Notes under the pieces: generated by a model
Databases searched by the model: none
Told to the model about the DNA's origin: nothing
The model's input: the letters and a program-made list of their open reading frames with translations, nothing else
Position numbers and translations under genes: made by a program
Shown here: positions 16,050 to 24,135 of the stretch, piece by piece
Numbering within the stretch: position 1 is the stretch's first letter
Layout of the letters: every line of letters starts with the position of its first letter
Source: Verrucomicrobiia bacterium
GTDB lineage: Bacteria > Verrucomicrobiota > Verrucomicrobiia > Opitutales > Cerasicoccaceae
NCBI GenBank assembly: GCA_030432235.1
Contig: JAUIHT010000003.1
Span: 124,001-188,000 of the forward strand
Length of the DNA stretch: 64,000 nucleotides
Direction of reading: 5' to 3'

Positions 16050-18434
16050 TCAGCCCTTTTTCGTACCCATGAAGCCCAGATAGACCAGCCCGAGGCTGGC
16101 CAGGGAACTGATGGGCATGAGGATGGCCGCGAGTAACGGATGCATGATGCCGCTGAGGCAGAGCGTGACCGCGCCGAGGTTGTACGTCACCGCCAGGGCG
16201 AAGACGCTCGCCACGGTAGAGCGGCGCTGACGACCGACTTGGAACAGCAACGGCAGGCCACGCAGGCTACGTCCGAAAAAGAAGAAGTCCGCCGACGACT
16301 CCAGCAGGGCGCGCTCCACCACCGGCGTACCCCGGCAGACGGCGGCGTTGAAGGCCAGGGTATCGTTGGCCCCATCACCGATCATGAGCGCGTGGCCCGG
16401 CGCGTTTTGCTCCAGCCAGGCCGCCTTGTCCTCGGGGGTGCAGCGCGCGCGGGCATCGGCCTGGGCGATGTTCAAACGCTCCGCCATGCGGGACACCCGC
16501 TCGGACGCATCCCCGCTGAGCAGCGCGAGACGCAGGCCGCCGTTGCGCAAGCTGTAGCAAGCCTCACGGGCATCGTCCCGCACATCCTCGCTGAGAAAGA
16601 AAGTCGCCATGATATCTCCGTCGCGCCGCAGAACCGCCTGGGCATCGCTGGGCCCGGCCTCGCCCGCGTCAGGCCAGTCGGGCCGACCGAGGGACCACAC
16701 CACGTCGCGGGCATCCGTCCAGGAGACACCTTGGCCCACCGTCTCGTGCAGGACTCCCGCCTCGACGGGCGTCAGGCGCGCCAAGCCCGGCATCTTGACC
16801 AGCAAAGCCTCCTGCAACGCACGCGCCACCGGATGAAGGTTCCCCGACACCAGTGCGTGCAGGGCGTTGAAAGCCTCGGCGGAGAGCATTCCCAAGACCT
16901 CGGGATTAAGTAGGCGCGGCGTCTCCAGCGTCAGCGTCCCCGTCTTGTCGAAAACCACGCAACACACCCGGCGCAGGCGCTCCCAGATGTCCGCGCCTTT
17001 GACAAAGAGCCCGGCACGACGGAGCGCGGCGGCGGCCAGCTCGTCGGCCAGGGGCAGGGCCACGCCCAGTGCACAGGGGCACGACACGACCAGCACGGAG
17101 ATGGCGACCTGCAGCCCCGCCCAGGGTTGGCCCAGGAGCCAGGTCCAGGCCAGGCCGCCACCCAGCGCGAGCAGGAGCACGACACCGAGGTAAATCCCCA
17201 ACACACGCTCCAGACGCCGGTTATGAAAACTCTCCATCGGGCGTGCCAGCAGTCGCGCCAGCAGGCTGTCGGCCCAGGCCTCCTCCGCGCACAGGCGCAG
17301 ACTGGAGAGGCCGACATTGACCGCGCCGGCGGGCAACAGGCGCTCGCGCGGCCAGGCCAGCGGTTCGGCTTCGCCGTTGATCCACTCCAGGCTGACCGTT
17401 CCGGCCTCATCCTGCAAGCGGCTGGCCACCGGCACGACTTCGCCCGGCGCCACGGCATAGTCCATGCCCTCGGCAAGAGACTCCGCCGGGATGGACTGGC
17501 CGTCGTCAACCCCGCCCACGAGGGTGATTTTGCCCGGGCCGCTCTCGCGGTTGTTGAGGAGGGCGCGGCTCTGCTCCAGGGCGAGCTCCTGCAGCCAGCG
17601 CCCGCCCAGCATAAGGAAGGTAAAGGTGGCCACGAAGTCAAAGTAGAGCAGCCCCGCCTGCCCTGCCAGCCACCCGGCCAGCGACCCAGCGTAGGCCGCC
17701 ATCAGCCCGAGCGCGATGGGCAGGTCGATGTGGAGGCGGCGGTGGCGCAAGGCGGCCCAGGCGCGCTTGAAGAAATAGCTGCCGCCCGTCACCAGGCTGA
17801 GCGTGGCGAAGAAGGCCGCCAGAATTTGAAAGAGCGGCGCGAGAAAAAACTCCTTCTCCATGCCGAGATAGCCCGGCAACGTGAACAGCATGGTGTTGAG
17901 CAGGAAAAAGCCGCACAGGCCAAGCCGTCGCGCCAACCCGTGCGAGGCGGCGATTTCCGTGGTGTGCTCCGGAGGCGTCAGGCGGTAGCCGAGCTGCGCG
18001 AGCTTCCGTGCGAAGGCCGGAGCGTCAAAGGCGCCGGGCTCCCAGCTCAGGCGCAAACGGGCGGAGTTGGTGTCCACCGCCAGATCGACCGCGCCTTTGC
18101 CCTCACGAAAGATTGCCTCGATGAGCCACACGCAGCCCACGCAGGAGATGCCCTGAATGGAAAAGTCCCCCTCCGCACAGCCGCGCGCCAAACCGTTTTC
18201 AGCGTTCGCCACCTGCGCTTCGAGCCACTCCCAGGACTCTTCATGAAAAACACGCGCACCCACCGGCGGCACCACGGTGGTACCCTTGAGCTCGTAGAAG
18301 CGTTCGAGACCGCCCTCTTCCAGAAGGCCAGCCACATAGGCGCAGCCCTGGCAACAATAGCGCTCCTCGCGCAAAGGTTGAAACGGCGTGCCGCAATGCG
18401 CGCAGGTCACGCGGGGCTGTGCCGTTTTTTTCAT
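16050..18434 (-). CDS. ccoI: cbb3 oxidase-associated copper-transporting P-type ATPase
   Basis: P1B-type ATPase that supplies copper to the cbb3 oxidase across the inner membrane. The 794-residue protein opens with a CcoI-type zinc-ribbon-like region (CAHCGTPF, YCCQGCAYV). A heavy-metal-associated domain (GISCVGCVWLIEAI) follows, then eight membrane helices including the CPC motif (VVSCPCALGVALPLADEL). Next come the phosphorylation site DKTGTLT, the HP motif (SGNLHPVARAL) and the hinge GDGANDTLAFNAA. The start at 18434 is supported by an ATGA overlap with the 51-aa gene upstream. It is the last gene of the cco operon. Confidence 0.94.
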   Translation of the reverse strand: MKKTAQPRVTCAHCGTPFQPLREERYCCQGCAYVAGLLEEGGLERFYELKGTTVVPPVGARVFHEESWEWLEAQVANAENGLARGCAEGDFSIQGISCVGCVWLIEAIFREGKGAVDLAVDTNSARLRLSWEPGAFDAPAFARKLAQLGYRLTPPEHTTEIAASHGLARRLGLCGFFLLNTMLFTLPGYLGMEKEFFLAPLFQILAAFFATLSLVTGGSYFFKRAWAALRHRRLHIDLPIALGLMAAYAGSLAGWLAGQAGLLYFDFVATFTFLMLGGRWLQELALEQSRALLNNRESGPGKITLVGGVDDGQSIPAESLAEGMDYAVAPGEVVPVASRLQDEAGTVSLEWINGEAEPLAWPRERLLPAGAVNVGLSSLRLCAEEAWADSLLARLLARPMESFHNRRLERVLGIYLGVVLLLALGGGLAWTWLLGQPWAGLQVAISVLVVSCPCALGVALPLADELAAAALRRAGLFVKGADIWERLRRVCCVVFDKTGTLTLETPRLLNPEVLGMLSAEAFNALHALVSGNLHPVARALQEALLVKMPGLARLTPVEAGVLHETVGQGVSWTDARDVVWSLGRPDWPDAGEAGPSDAQAVLRRDGDIMATFFLSEDVRDDAREACYSLRNGGLRLALLSGDASERVSRMAERLNIAQADARARCTPEDKAAWLEQNAPGHALMIGDGANDTLAFNAAVCRGTPVVERALLESSADFFFFGRSLRGLPLLFQVGRQRRSTVASVFALAVTYNLGAVTLCLSGIMHPLLAAILMPISSLASLGLVYLGFMGTKKG

Positions 18435-18586
18435 TTTTCCACGGTCGATTTTTCGACCTCGATCATTTCGACCGGGTTCTTGCTCGCTATGGTGATGAGC
18501 GTGGCCCAGGCCGCGATGACGACGACAAAGGCCAGCGTCACTGGCAGCCACAGCGTGAGCAGGCGACGACGCGTTTCCGGCTTCAT
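18431..18586 (-). CDS. 51-aa single-span membrane protein in FixH position
   Basis: Small gene found by hand translation. The product begins MKPETRRRLLTLWLPVTLA and has one membrane span (about residues 11-33) after a positively charged N-terminus. A short charged tail ends VEKSTVEK. It sits between ccoG and ccoI, where FixH/CcoH is encoded in other bacteria, and overlaps both with ATGA junctions, so it is almost certainly translated. FixH is usually about 150-170 residues; this would correspond only to its membrane anchor. The name FixH-like is a positional inference, not homology I can prove. Confidence 0.75.
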   Translation of the reverse strand: MKPETRRRLLTLWLPVTLAFVVVIAAWATLITIASKNPVEMIEVEKSTVEK

Positions 18587-20040
18587 GGCTGGGTCGCCTC
18601 CCCGGCCTTTTCGGCTAACTTGTTGAAATGACGTTCGAGGTTGGCCGGTGTCGGCCCGATGAACTCCGCCTCGCGCTCGATCAGCACCTTGTCGTTGCTA
18701 TCAAGCAGACGCACCTCGAGCGGGAATTTCCCGGTGTAGTTTTCCTTGGTCACACTGACGACCAGCGGGCGCACTTCCTCGCCCATGGGCGGGACCGTGA
18801 CGGGCTCGGTGAAGCCCTGCATGTCGACAGTCTGCCCCGGTGCACCGGCTTCGACGCGGTAGGTCTCGGGCTCGTTGGTCTTGTTGATGAGCCGCACCAT
18901 GTACTGGTTGCGCAGCCCGGTATCGGTGATGACGTAGGGCACGCCGGCCATACGCACGACGTTCATGTTGGCCGGGCGGAGCTGGCTGATGGCGTAAGTC
19001 ATCGCGCACGCGCCCAGCAGTAGCAGCACGCCGTAGAGCGCCAGGCGCGGACGCAGAATGCGGCGCTTCTTCGCAGCCAGGCCATTGAGCGAGTCATAAC
19101 GCACGAGACCGCGCGGACGCCCGACCTTGTCCATGATGGCGTCACAGGCATCGATGCAGTTGGCGCAGCCGATGCACTCGATTTGCAGGCCCTGGCGGAT
19201 GTCGATGCCGGTGGGGCAAACCTGCACGCAGCGCTGACAGTCGATGCAGTCGCCGATGCCTTCCTGCTTGGCCGGGCCACGCGGTTCGCCGCGATTTTCG
19301 TCGTAGCCGATGACGAGCGAGTCGTCGTCGATGAGCGCGGACTGCAAGCGCCCGTAGGGGCAGATGACGAGGCAGAGCTGCTCGCGGAACCACGAGAAGT
19401 TAAAGTACAGTATGGCCGTCGCGGCGATGACGAAGACGAAGGCACCCCAGTGCTCCAGCGGCCCGGAGAGCATCCACTGGTAAAGCTGCGGAATGGAGAT
19501 GAAATACGCCAGGAAGAGGTGTGCGATAGCGAGCGACACCAGGAGAAAAATGACGTGCTTGAAGACACGCCGGGCCGCCTTGGCCTCGGTCCACTCCTGG
19601 GCATCGAGTCTTTTGCGGGCGGGCGCGTCGCCGTCGATCCAGCGTTCAATGCGGCGGTAAACATGCTCCAGGAACACCGTCTGCGGGCAGGCCCAGCCGC
19701 ACCAGAGCCGCCCGAAGAGCGCGGTGATGAAGAACAGCGAAAAGCCCAGTCCGGTGATGAAGAAGAACGCCAGCCAGAGGTCCTGCGCGGCGAAGGTCAG
19801 CCCGAAAATATGGAAGCGGCGCTCGAGCACATCGAGGAAGATGGCCGGATAGCCGTTGATGGGAATCCACGGCAGCAGCGCGTAAACCGCAATGAGCAGC
19901 ACCGCCACCACGCGACGCCAAATGGTATAGCGACCGCGCACATCCGCCGGGTGCAAGAAGAAGCGTGACCCGTCATCGTTGATGGTCGTGACGGTCTCGC
20001 GCGTAGGCCGACGTTTGCGCGACTGTGCGGATGTGCTCAC
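18583..20040 (-). CDS. ccoG: cbb3 oxidase accessory ferredoxin-like protein CcoG (FixG/RdxA)
   Basis: Membrane-bound 4Fe-4S protein involved in copper reduction and delivery during cbb3 assembly. The 485-residue protein has membrane helices around residues 40-60, 85-110, 160-180, 200-220 and 340-360. Between the fourth and fifth are two clusters of ferredoxin cysteines: CIDCQRCVQVCPTG and CIGCANCIDACD. The membrane motif GRLWCGWACPQTVFLEHVYR is diagnostic for CcoG. The C-terminal periplasmic domain (about 380-485) is Ig-like. Its start overlaps the ccoP stop by 4 nt and its stop overlaps the next start. Confidence 0.95.
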   Translation of the reverse strand: MSTSAQSRKRRPTRETVTTINDDGSRFFLHPADVRGRYTIWRRVVAVLLIAVYALLPWIPINGYPAIFLDVLERRFHIFGLTFAAQDLWLAFFFITGLGFSLFFITALFGRLWCGWACPQTVFLEHVYRRIERWIDGDAPARKRLDAQEWTEAKAARRVFKHVIFLLVSLAIAHLFLAYFISIPQLYQWMLSGPLEHWGAFVFVIAATAILYFNFSWFREQLCLVICPYGRLQSALIDDDSLVIGYDENRGEPRGPAKQEGIGDCIDCQRCVQVCPTGIDIRQGLQIECIGCANCIDACDAIMDKVGRPRGLVRYDSLNGLAAKKRRILRPRLALYGVLLLLGACAMTYAISQLRPANMNVVRMAGVPYVITDTGLRNQYMVRLINKTNEPETYRVEAGAPGQTVDMQGFTEPVTVPPMGEEVRPLVVSVTKENYTGKFPLEVRLLDSNDKVLIEREAEFIGPTPANLERHFNKLAEKAGEATQP

Positions 20041-20624
20041 GGATTGGTCTCCGCGGCCGCTTCCATGACGGAGCGGTCATTCTTGCTCAGGACGTAGGCG
20101 ACGACTTCGGTGATGCGCTTCTGGCCCAACTGACTGCCCCAGGCCTGCATACCGGTGTTGGGGACGCCGTTGTAAACCGTGTTGTAGATACTCGATGGCT
20201 GCGCGCCGTGGACCCATTCGCCGTCGACCAGGTTGAAGCCGATGCCGCCTTCGAGGTTGGCCCCGTGGCAGGTGATGCAGATGCTCTTGTAAGTCGCTTC
20301 CCCGGCACTGACGAACTGCGGGCTTTCGCTCATCTCCCAGAACAGCGCGTTGTCGGTGACGTCGATGGAGTTGGCCAGACGAATGGCCGCGATCTCCGCC
20401 AGGCGGTCGTCGACGCGCTCGGTGGGCGTCTTGGAGCCTTCATAATGGTACGTGACCATCCAGTAGAGCCCGGAGAAAATAATGGCGCCATAGAGTGTCA
20501 GCAGCCACCAGCGCGGCAGCTTCTGGTCGTACTCGTGGATGCCGTCGTAGCTGTGCTCCTTGAGTACGACGCCCTCGGGCAGCTTCTCCTTGTGAAAGTC
20601 AGATTGCTCGTGTTCCTCACTCAT
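20037..20624 (-). CDS. ccoP: cbb3-type cytochrome c oxidase subunit III, mono-haem
   Basis: Membrane-anchored cytochrome c that brings electrons to the cbb3 oxidase. The 195-residue protein shows the CcoP N-terminus (HSYDGIHEYDQKLPRWWLLTLY), one membrane helix (about residues 38-58) and a single c-type haem site (CITCHGANLEGG) with a likely distal Met in NTGMQAWGSQL. Canonical CcoP has about 300 residues and two CxxCH motifs. Here only one is present and the chain is correspondingly short. It overlaps ccoQ by 8 nt and ccoG by 4 nt. Confidence 0.92.
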   Translation of the reverse strand: MSEEHEQSDFHKEKLPEGVVLKEHSYDGIHEYDQKLPRWWLLTLYGAIIFSGLYWMVTYHYEGSKTPTERVDDRLAEIAAIRLANSIDVTDNALFWEMSESPQFVSAGEATYKSICITCHGANLEGGIGFNLVDGEWVHGAQPSSIYNTVYNGVPNTGMQAWGSQLGQKRITEVVAYVLSKNDRSVMEAAAETNP

Positions 20625-20802
20625 GGTTGGTGGCTTTCGGTTGTTCGTCGTCTTCGAGCGGCATATTACCCATGCGCTTGACGAAGTCCTTTTTGAAGAA
20701 GATGGCGCGCACGCTGATGGCGATGAAGACGCCGAAGGTCAGGCAAAAGGACGCAATCGGCACCATGCCGGTCCAGTTCTCGTATAGGATTCTTTTAAAC
20801 AT
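20617..20802 (-). CDS. ccoQ: CcoQ-like small subunit of cbb3 oxidase
   Basis: 61-residue single-span protein (membrane segment about residues 10-30, VPIASFCLTFGVFIAISVRAIFF shortened) with a basic stretch and an acidic tail (PLEDDEQPKATNHE). Position between the catalytic subunit and ccoP, size and topology match CcoQ/FixQ, which stabilises the complex. The internal ATG at 20802 (MFKRILYENWTG) is preferred because the 16 residues upstream come from repeat-derived sequence. Sequence identity to classical CcoQ is weak, so the name rests mainly on context. Confidence 0.75.
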   Translation of the reverse strand: MFKRILYENWTGMVPIASFCLTFGVFIAISVRAIFFKKDFVKRMGNMPLEDDEQPKATNHE

Positions 20803-20818
20803 AACTGGAGTTGTTTTT

Positions 20819-20892
20819 GAACAGAAGCTCGCTAAGAGCGCGAAGGCCAAGCAACTGGAGGTATGCTTTGCGTTCTTTGCGGCCTCCTGTTC
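20819..20892. repeat. Imperfect 27-bp inverted repeat, intergenic
   Basis: Arms 20819-20845 and 20866-20892 are complementary with several mismatches (shared GAACAG at the ends, AAGAnCGC-like cores). They flank 20 nt between ccoNO and ccoQ within the operon. A hairpin here could adjust the expression ratio of the catalytic and small subunits, but that is inference. Confidence 0.65.
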
Positions 20893-20930
20893 ATATTTAA
20901 TTTTTTAAGGTTTTGGTTGAATCGTCTGTA

Positions 20931-23312
20931 TTAGTTAGCTGATACAGGTTTGGTTTCCGCGGGAAGAGCGGAGAAAAGCTCGCTCTGCTCCTCGGCGGCC
21001 TTTTCCTCTTCCTTCTTGGTGGTGTCCTCGTAGGTGCCTAGCTTCTGCAGGTAGGCGATGAGCGCCACGATCTGCTTGTCGGGCTCGGTATAAGCGCCCT
21101 TTTCGGCCAGGCGGTCGACGATGTCGACGGCCTGCGCGTCGTACTCGGCCTGGATTTCCTCGGGGGAGAGGTTCATGTCGTAGGGCACCCCGAGCATGCG
21201 CATGGCGTCGATCTTGGAGGGCAGGGCCTTGAAGTCGGCTTGCTTCTCAAAGAGCCACGGGTAGCTCGGCATGTTGGAGCCGGGCGAAATGTCCCGCGGG
21301 TTGAGCATGTGATAGAAATGCCAGTCGTCGGAACGCTTGCCGCCCTCGCGAGCGAGGTCCGGCCCAGTACGCTTGGAACCCCACTGGAAGGGATGGTCGT
21401 AGATGGACTCGCCCAGGCGCGAGTAATCGCCATAGCGCATGACCTCGGGCACCATCGTGCGAATCATCTGCGAGTGGCAGTTGTAACAGCCCTCGGAGAC
21501 GTAGATGTCGCGCCCGGCCAGCTCCAGCGGCGTGTAGGGGATTTGCAAATGGCCCTCGATGTTGCTGGCGCGCTGCACGGTGACGGTCGGAATAATCTGA
21601 ATGGCGCCGCCGATGGCCGCCGCGATAATCGTCAGGATGGTAAAGCCGAAGCCGTGCTTGAGAAGCTGGTCGTACCAGTCGCTCCACTTGGCGCCGCTGA
21701 CCTCGAAGTGCGCGATGGCCACAAGGGTAAAAACCGCGGTGATGAAAATCCCGGCGAGGAAGGACGCGCCCGAACCAAAAATCATGATGAAGCAGCCTCC
21801 CAGGATAAGGAAGGAGTAGACGATGGGCGCATTGACGAAGGTGTGGAAGCCGTTGCGGTCCTTGCCTGCCAGTTCGTCCATGGCCGAAGTGACCTGCACG
21901 GTGCCGTTGACCGGCTCACCGGCGCGGGCGGTCTTGTACAGGTTGAAGGCCATCATGAAGAAACCAATCAAGTAGAGGCCGCCCCCAACCACACGCGTGA
22001 GCATCATCGGGCGGATGGCCTGCAGGGTGTCGAGGAAGACCGGGTACTGCAGGACGGTGCCGCCCTCGGCGGTGGCGTTGAGCATGAGCCCCTGCATGAT
22101 GCCGGAAACCCACATCGAGGCCACGTACAGAAGGATGCCGACCATCCCCAGCCAGAAGTGCATGTTGGCCATGTTCTGCGAATACAGCTTGGTGTTCCAC
22201 AGGCGTGGCGCCAGCCAGTAGAACATCCCCGCGGCCATGAAGCCGTTCCAGCCCAGCGTGCCGCCATGGACGTGGCCGATGGTCCAGTCCGTATAGTGCG
22301 ACAGGGCGTTGACCGACTTGATGGACAACAACGGCCCCTCGAAAGTGGCCATGCCGTAAAACGTGACCCCGGCGGCGAAGAACTTGATCACCGGGTCGGT
22401 CCGAAGCTTGTCCCAGGCCCCGCGTAGGGTCAGCAGGCCGTTGAGCATGCCGCCCCAGGAAGGCGCCCAGAGCATCAAGCTGAAGAGCATGCCCAGGGAC
22501 TGCAGCCAGGGAGGCAGTGCGGTGTTCAGCAGGTGGTGCGGACCGGCCCAGATGTAGATGAAGACCAGCGACCAGAAGTGGATGACCGACAGCCGGTAGG
22601 AGTAGACCGGGCGGTTGGCCGCCTTCGGTATAAAGTAATACATGATACCGAGGATCGGCGTCGTCAGGAAGAAGGCCACGGCGTTGTGCCCGTACCACCA
22701 CTGCACGAGGGCGTCCTGCACCCCACCGAAGATCGGATAGCTGTGCAGGAAGCTGGTCGGCAGCGACAGGTGGTTGACCACATAAAGCATGGTCACGGTC
22801 ACGATGGTCGCGATGTAGAACCAGATGGCGACGTAGAGGCTCTTCTCGTTGCGCTTGGCCAGGGTCCAGAAGAAGTTGGCCGCGAAGACCAGCCAGATGA
22901 CGGCCACCATGATGTTGATGGGCCAGATCAGCTCGGCGTACTCCTTGCCGCGACTGTAGCCCAGCGGCAGCGTGATGGCGGCGCAGACGATGATGAACTG
23001 CCAGCCCCAGAAGTGAATCCAGGTCAGCAGATTCGAGGCGGTGCGGCAGCGGCACAGGCGCTGGGTGGAGTAATAAATCCCCGCGAACATCATGTTGCCC
23101 ACGAAGGCGAAGATGGCCGCGTTGGTATGTAGCGGGCGCAGCCGCCCGAAGGTCAGCCACGGCATGTCGAAATTCATCCGCCAGAAGTTCAACTGCGAGG
23201 CGATGAGCACACCCGCGCCCAGTCCGACCAGCGACCAGATCACGGACGCCACCATGAACCAGCGTACGCTCTTGTCATCGTATTCGATGGTCTGTTGCTT
23301 GACTCCGCTCAT
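20931..23312 (-). CDS. ccoNO: Fused cbb3-type cytochrome c oxidase subunits I and II (CcoNO)
   Basis: The catalytic haem-copper subunit fused to its mono-haem cytochrome c partner, 793 residues. Residues 1 to about 480 are CcoN with about twelve helices. They hold the metal-ligand histidines (RPLHTNAAIFAF for low-spin haem, VQWWYGHNAVAFFLTTP for CuB, AGPHHLLNTALP for the CuB His pair, and the IGHVHGGTLGWNG region for haem axial ligands). Residues about 560-793 are CcoO with one anchor helix and the haem c motif EGCYNCHSQMIR, plus GPDLAREGGKRSDDWHFYHM. Such fusions are known in Verrucomicrobiota and some other phyla. The start overlaps the ccoS stop (ATGA). Confidence 0.96.
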   Translation of the reverse strand: MSGVKQQTIEYDDKSVRWFMVASVIWSLVGLGAGVLIASQLNFWRMNFDMPWLTFGRLRPLHTNAAIFAFVGNMMFAGIYYSTQRLCRCRTASNLLTWIHFWGWQFIIVCAAITLPLGYSRGKEYAELIWPINIMVAVIWLVFAANFFWTLAKRNEKSLYVAIWFYIATIVTVTMLYVVNHLSLPTSFLHSYPIFGGVQDALVQWWYGHNAVAFFLTTPILGIMYYFIPKAANRPVYSYRLSVIHFWSLVFIYIWAGPHHLLNTALPPWLQSLGMLFSLMLWAPSWGGMLNGLLTLRGAWDKLRTDPVIKFFAAGVTFYGMATFEGPLLSIKSVNALSHYTDWTIGHVHGGTLGWNGFMAAGMFYWLAPRLWNTKLYSQNMANMHFWLGMVGILLYVASMWVSGIMQGLMLNATAEGGTVLQYPVFLDTLQAIRPMMLTRVVGGGLYLIGFFMMAFNLYKTARAGEPVNGTVQVTSAMDELAGKDRNGFHTFVNAPIVYSFLILGGCFIMIFGSGASFLAGIFITAVFTLVAIAHFEVSGAKWSDWYDQLLKHGFGFTILTIIAAAIGGAIQIIPTVTVQRASNIEGHLQIPYTPLELAGRDIYVSEGCYNCHSQMIRTMVPEVMRYGDYSRLGESIYDHPFQWGSKRTGPDLAREGGKRSDDWHFYHMLNPRDISPGSNMPSYPWLFEKQADFKALPSKIDAMRMLGVPYDMNLSPEEIQAEYDAQAVDIVDRLAEKGAYTEPDKQIVALIAYLQKLGTYEDTTKKEEEKAAEEQSELFSALPAETKPVSAN

Positions 23313-23470
23313 GACTTGTTGGCCTTTCGGGGTTCTTCAGGTTGGAAGGGGCGCAGGGAATCCTGCTCCAGGCTGCGCAGCCCACGATCCAGCTTGTCCC
23401 TGAGGAACAGCAGCAGGAACAGCGACGCCAGCAGCAAGCTCAGGAATACGGTTAAAAGAAGTATCTCCAT
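23309..23470 (-). CDS. ccoS: cbb3 oxidase assembly protein CcoS
   Basis: 53-residue protein found by hand translation. It begins with a membrane segment (MEILLLTVFLSLLLASLFLL), followed by a short charged tail containing LRDKLDRGLRSLEQDSLRPF. Size, topology and the tail fit CcoS, a small membrane protein needed for haem and copper insertion into cbb3 oxidase. Here it precedes the catalytic subunit rather than following ccoI. Its TGA overlaps the ATG of ccoNO (ATGA). Confidence 0.85.
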   Translation of the reverse strand: MEILLLTVFLSLLLASLFLLLFLRDKLDRGLRSLEQDSLRPFQPEEPRKANKS

Positions 23471-23490
23471 AATGTACTTTGAAAGGGGAC

Positions 23491-24045
23491 CTAGTTAATG
23501 GCAAAGGGGCAGTCCGGCCGGGCGTGGCGGTGCTCACAGGCCTGAACCTCGTCGCCGAAGACGCTCGACAACGCGTGATGGATGAGCTCGTTGCACCGGG
23601 CGCGTTCAAAATCGTTAAAATCCTCGCTGGCGTCCCAGCCGTCCACGAAAACGCTCTGGAAAGCACGCAAGCCGGCCAGATGCAGCTCGATGCAGACACG
23701 CCCGCCAACGCGACGGATACGGCAGGCACAGGTGACGTTGAGAAAATTGTCCAGATGCAGGTGGCCGTTGCATCCGTGGCTGCCGTTGTGCCCGTTACAG
23801 CTTTGGGAGCCGTTTTTGCCGTTGGTCGAGGCCTGCCCGTTCTCCCGATGGCAAGTACACGGTTTGCCCTCGAGACGCTCGAGCACACGGTCAAAGGCGC
23901 CCTCCAGGAAGGCCAGCGGCACCGTGCCCTGGCAACCGTTGAGCGCACTGTCGAGATCCGGCAGGGGCAAATCCACCTCCGTCAGCCAGTTCTCGAGGAT
24001 TTGGTCGCGGTTGTCCCGCAAGTAGCTGACTAGTCGTTGATGCAT
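23491..24045 (-). CDS. Cys/His-rich hypothetical protein, first gene of the cbb3 operon
   Basis: 184-residue protein that I do not recognise as a whole. The N-terminus (VSYLRDNRDQILENWLTEV) resembles the start of the RsbRD/sensor-type helical domain. The centre is a low-complexity Asn/Gly/Ser segment rich in Cys and His (PCTCHREN, QSCNGHNGSHGCNGHLH). Later segments hold CACRIRRVGGRVCIELHLAG and, near the C-terminus, CEHRHARPDCPF. At least ten cysteines suggest metal binding or redox sensing. It ends 20 nt before ccoS, so it is probably the first gene of the cco operon. It is divergent from the PocR-AraC regulator. Confidence 0.75.
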   Translation of the reverse strand: MHQRLVSYLRDNRDQILENWLTEVDLPLPDLDSALNGCQGTVPLAFLEGAFDRVLERLEGKPCTCHRENGQASTNGKNGSQSCNGHNGSHGCNGHLHLDNFLNVTCACRIRRVGGRVCIELHLAGLRAFQSVFVDGWDASEDFNDFERARCNELIHHALSSVFGDEVQACEHRHARPDCPFAIN

Positions 24046-24100
24046 GGCTTGATTCTGCCAGAAATTACCCTAGGGTGTCTCCGCATAGACTGACCAACCC

Positions 24101-24115
24101 TGCGCATTTTGCGCA
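24101..24115. promoter_or_regulatory. Candidate operator TGCGCA-N3-TGCGCA
   Basis: The sequence TGCGCATTTTGCGCA is both palindromic and directly repeated. It lies in the 90-bp divergent gap between the Cys-rich gene heading the cbb3 operon (start 24045) and the AraC-type regulator (ATG 24136). A site for the regulator or another oxygen- or redox-responsive protein is plausible but unproven. Confidence 0.4.
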
Positions 24116-24135
24116 AAACTGACGACTTACACGGA

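Noticed and set aside
17127-18626. 499-residue open frame antisense to ccoI
   Set aside because: Composition dominated by Arg, Gln and Ala, no domain, and entirely opposite a well-supported P-type ATPase.
21240-22427. 395-residue open frame antisense to ccoNO
   Set aside because: Shadow of the catalytic oxidase subunit, charged low-complexity composition.
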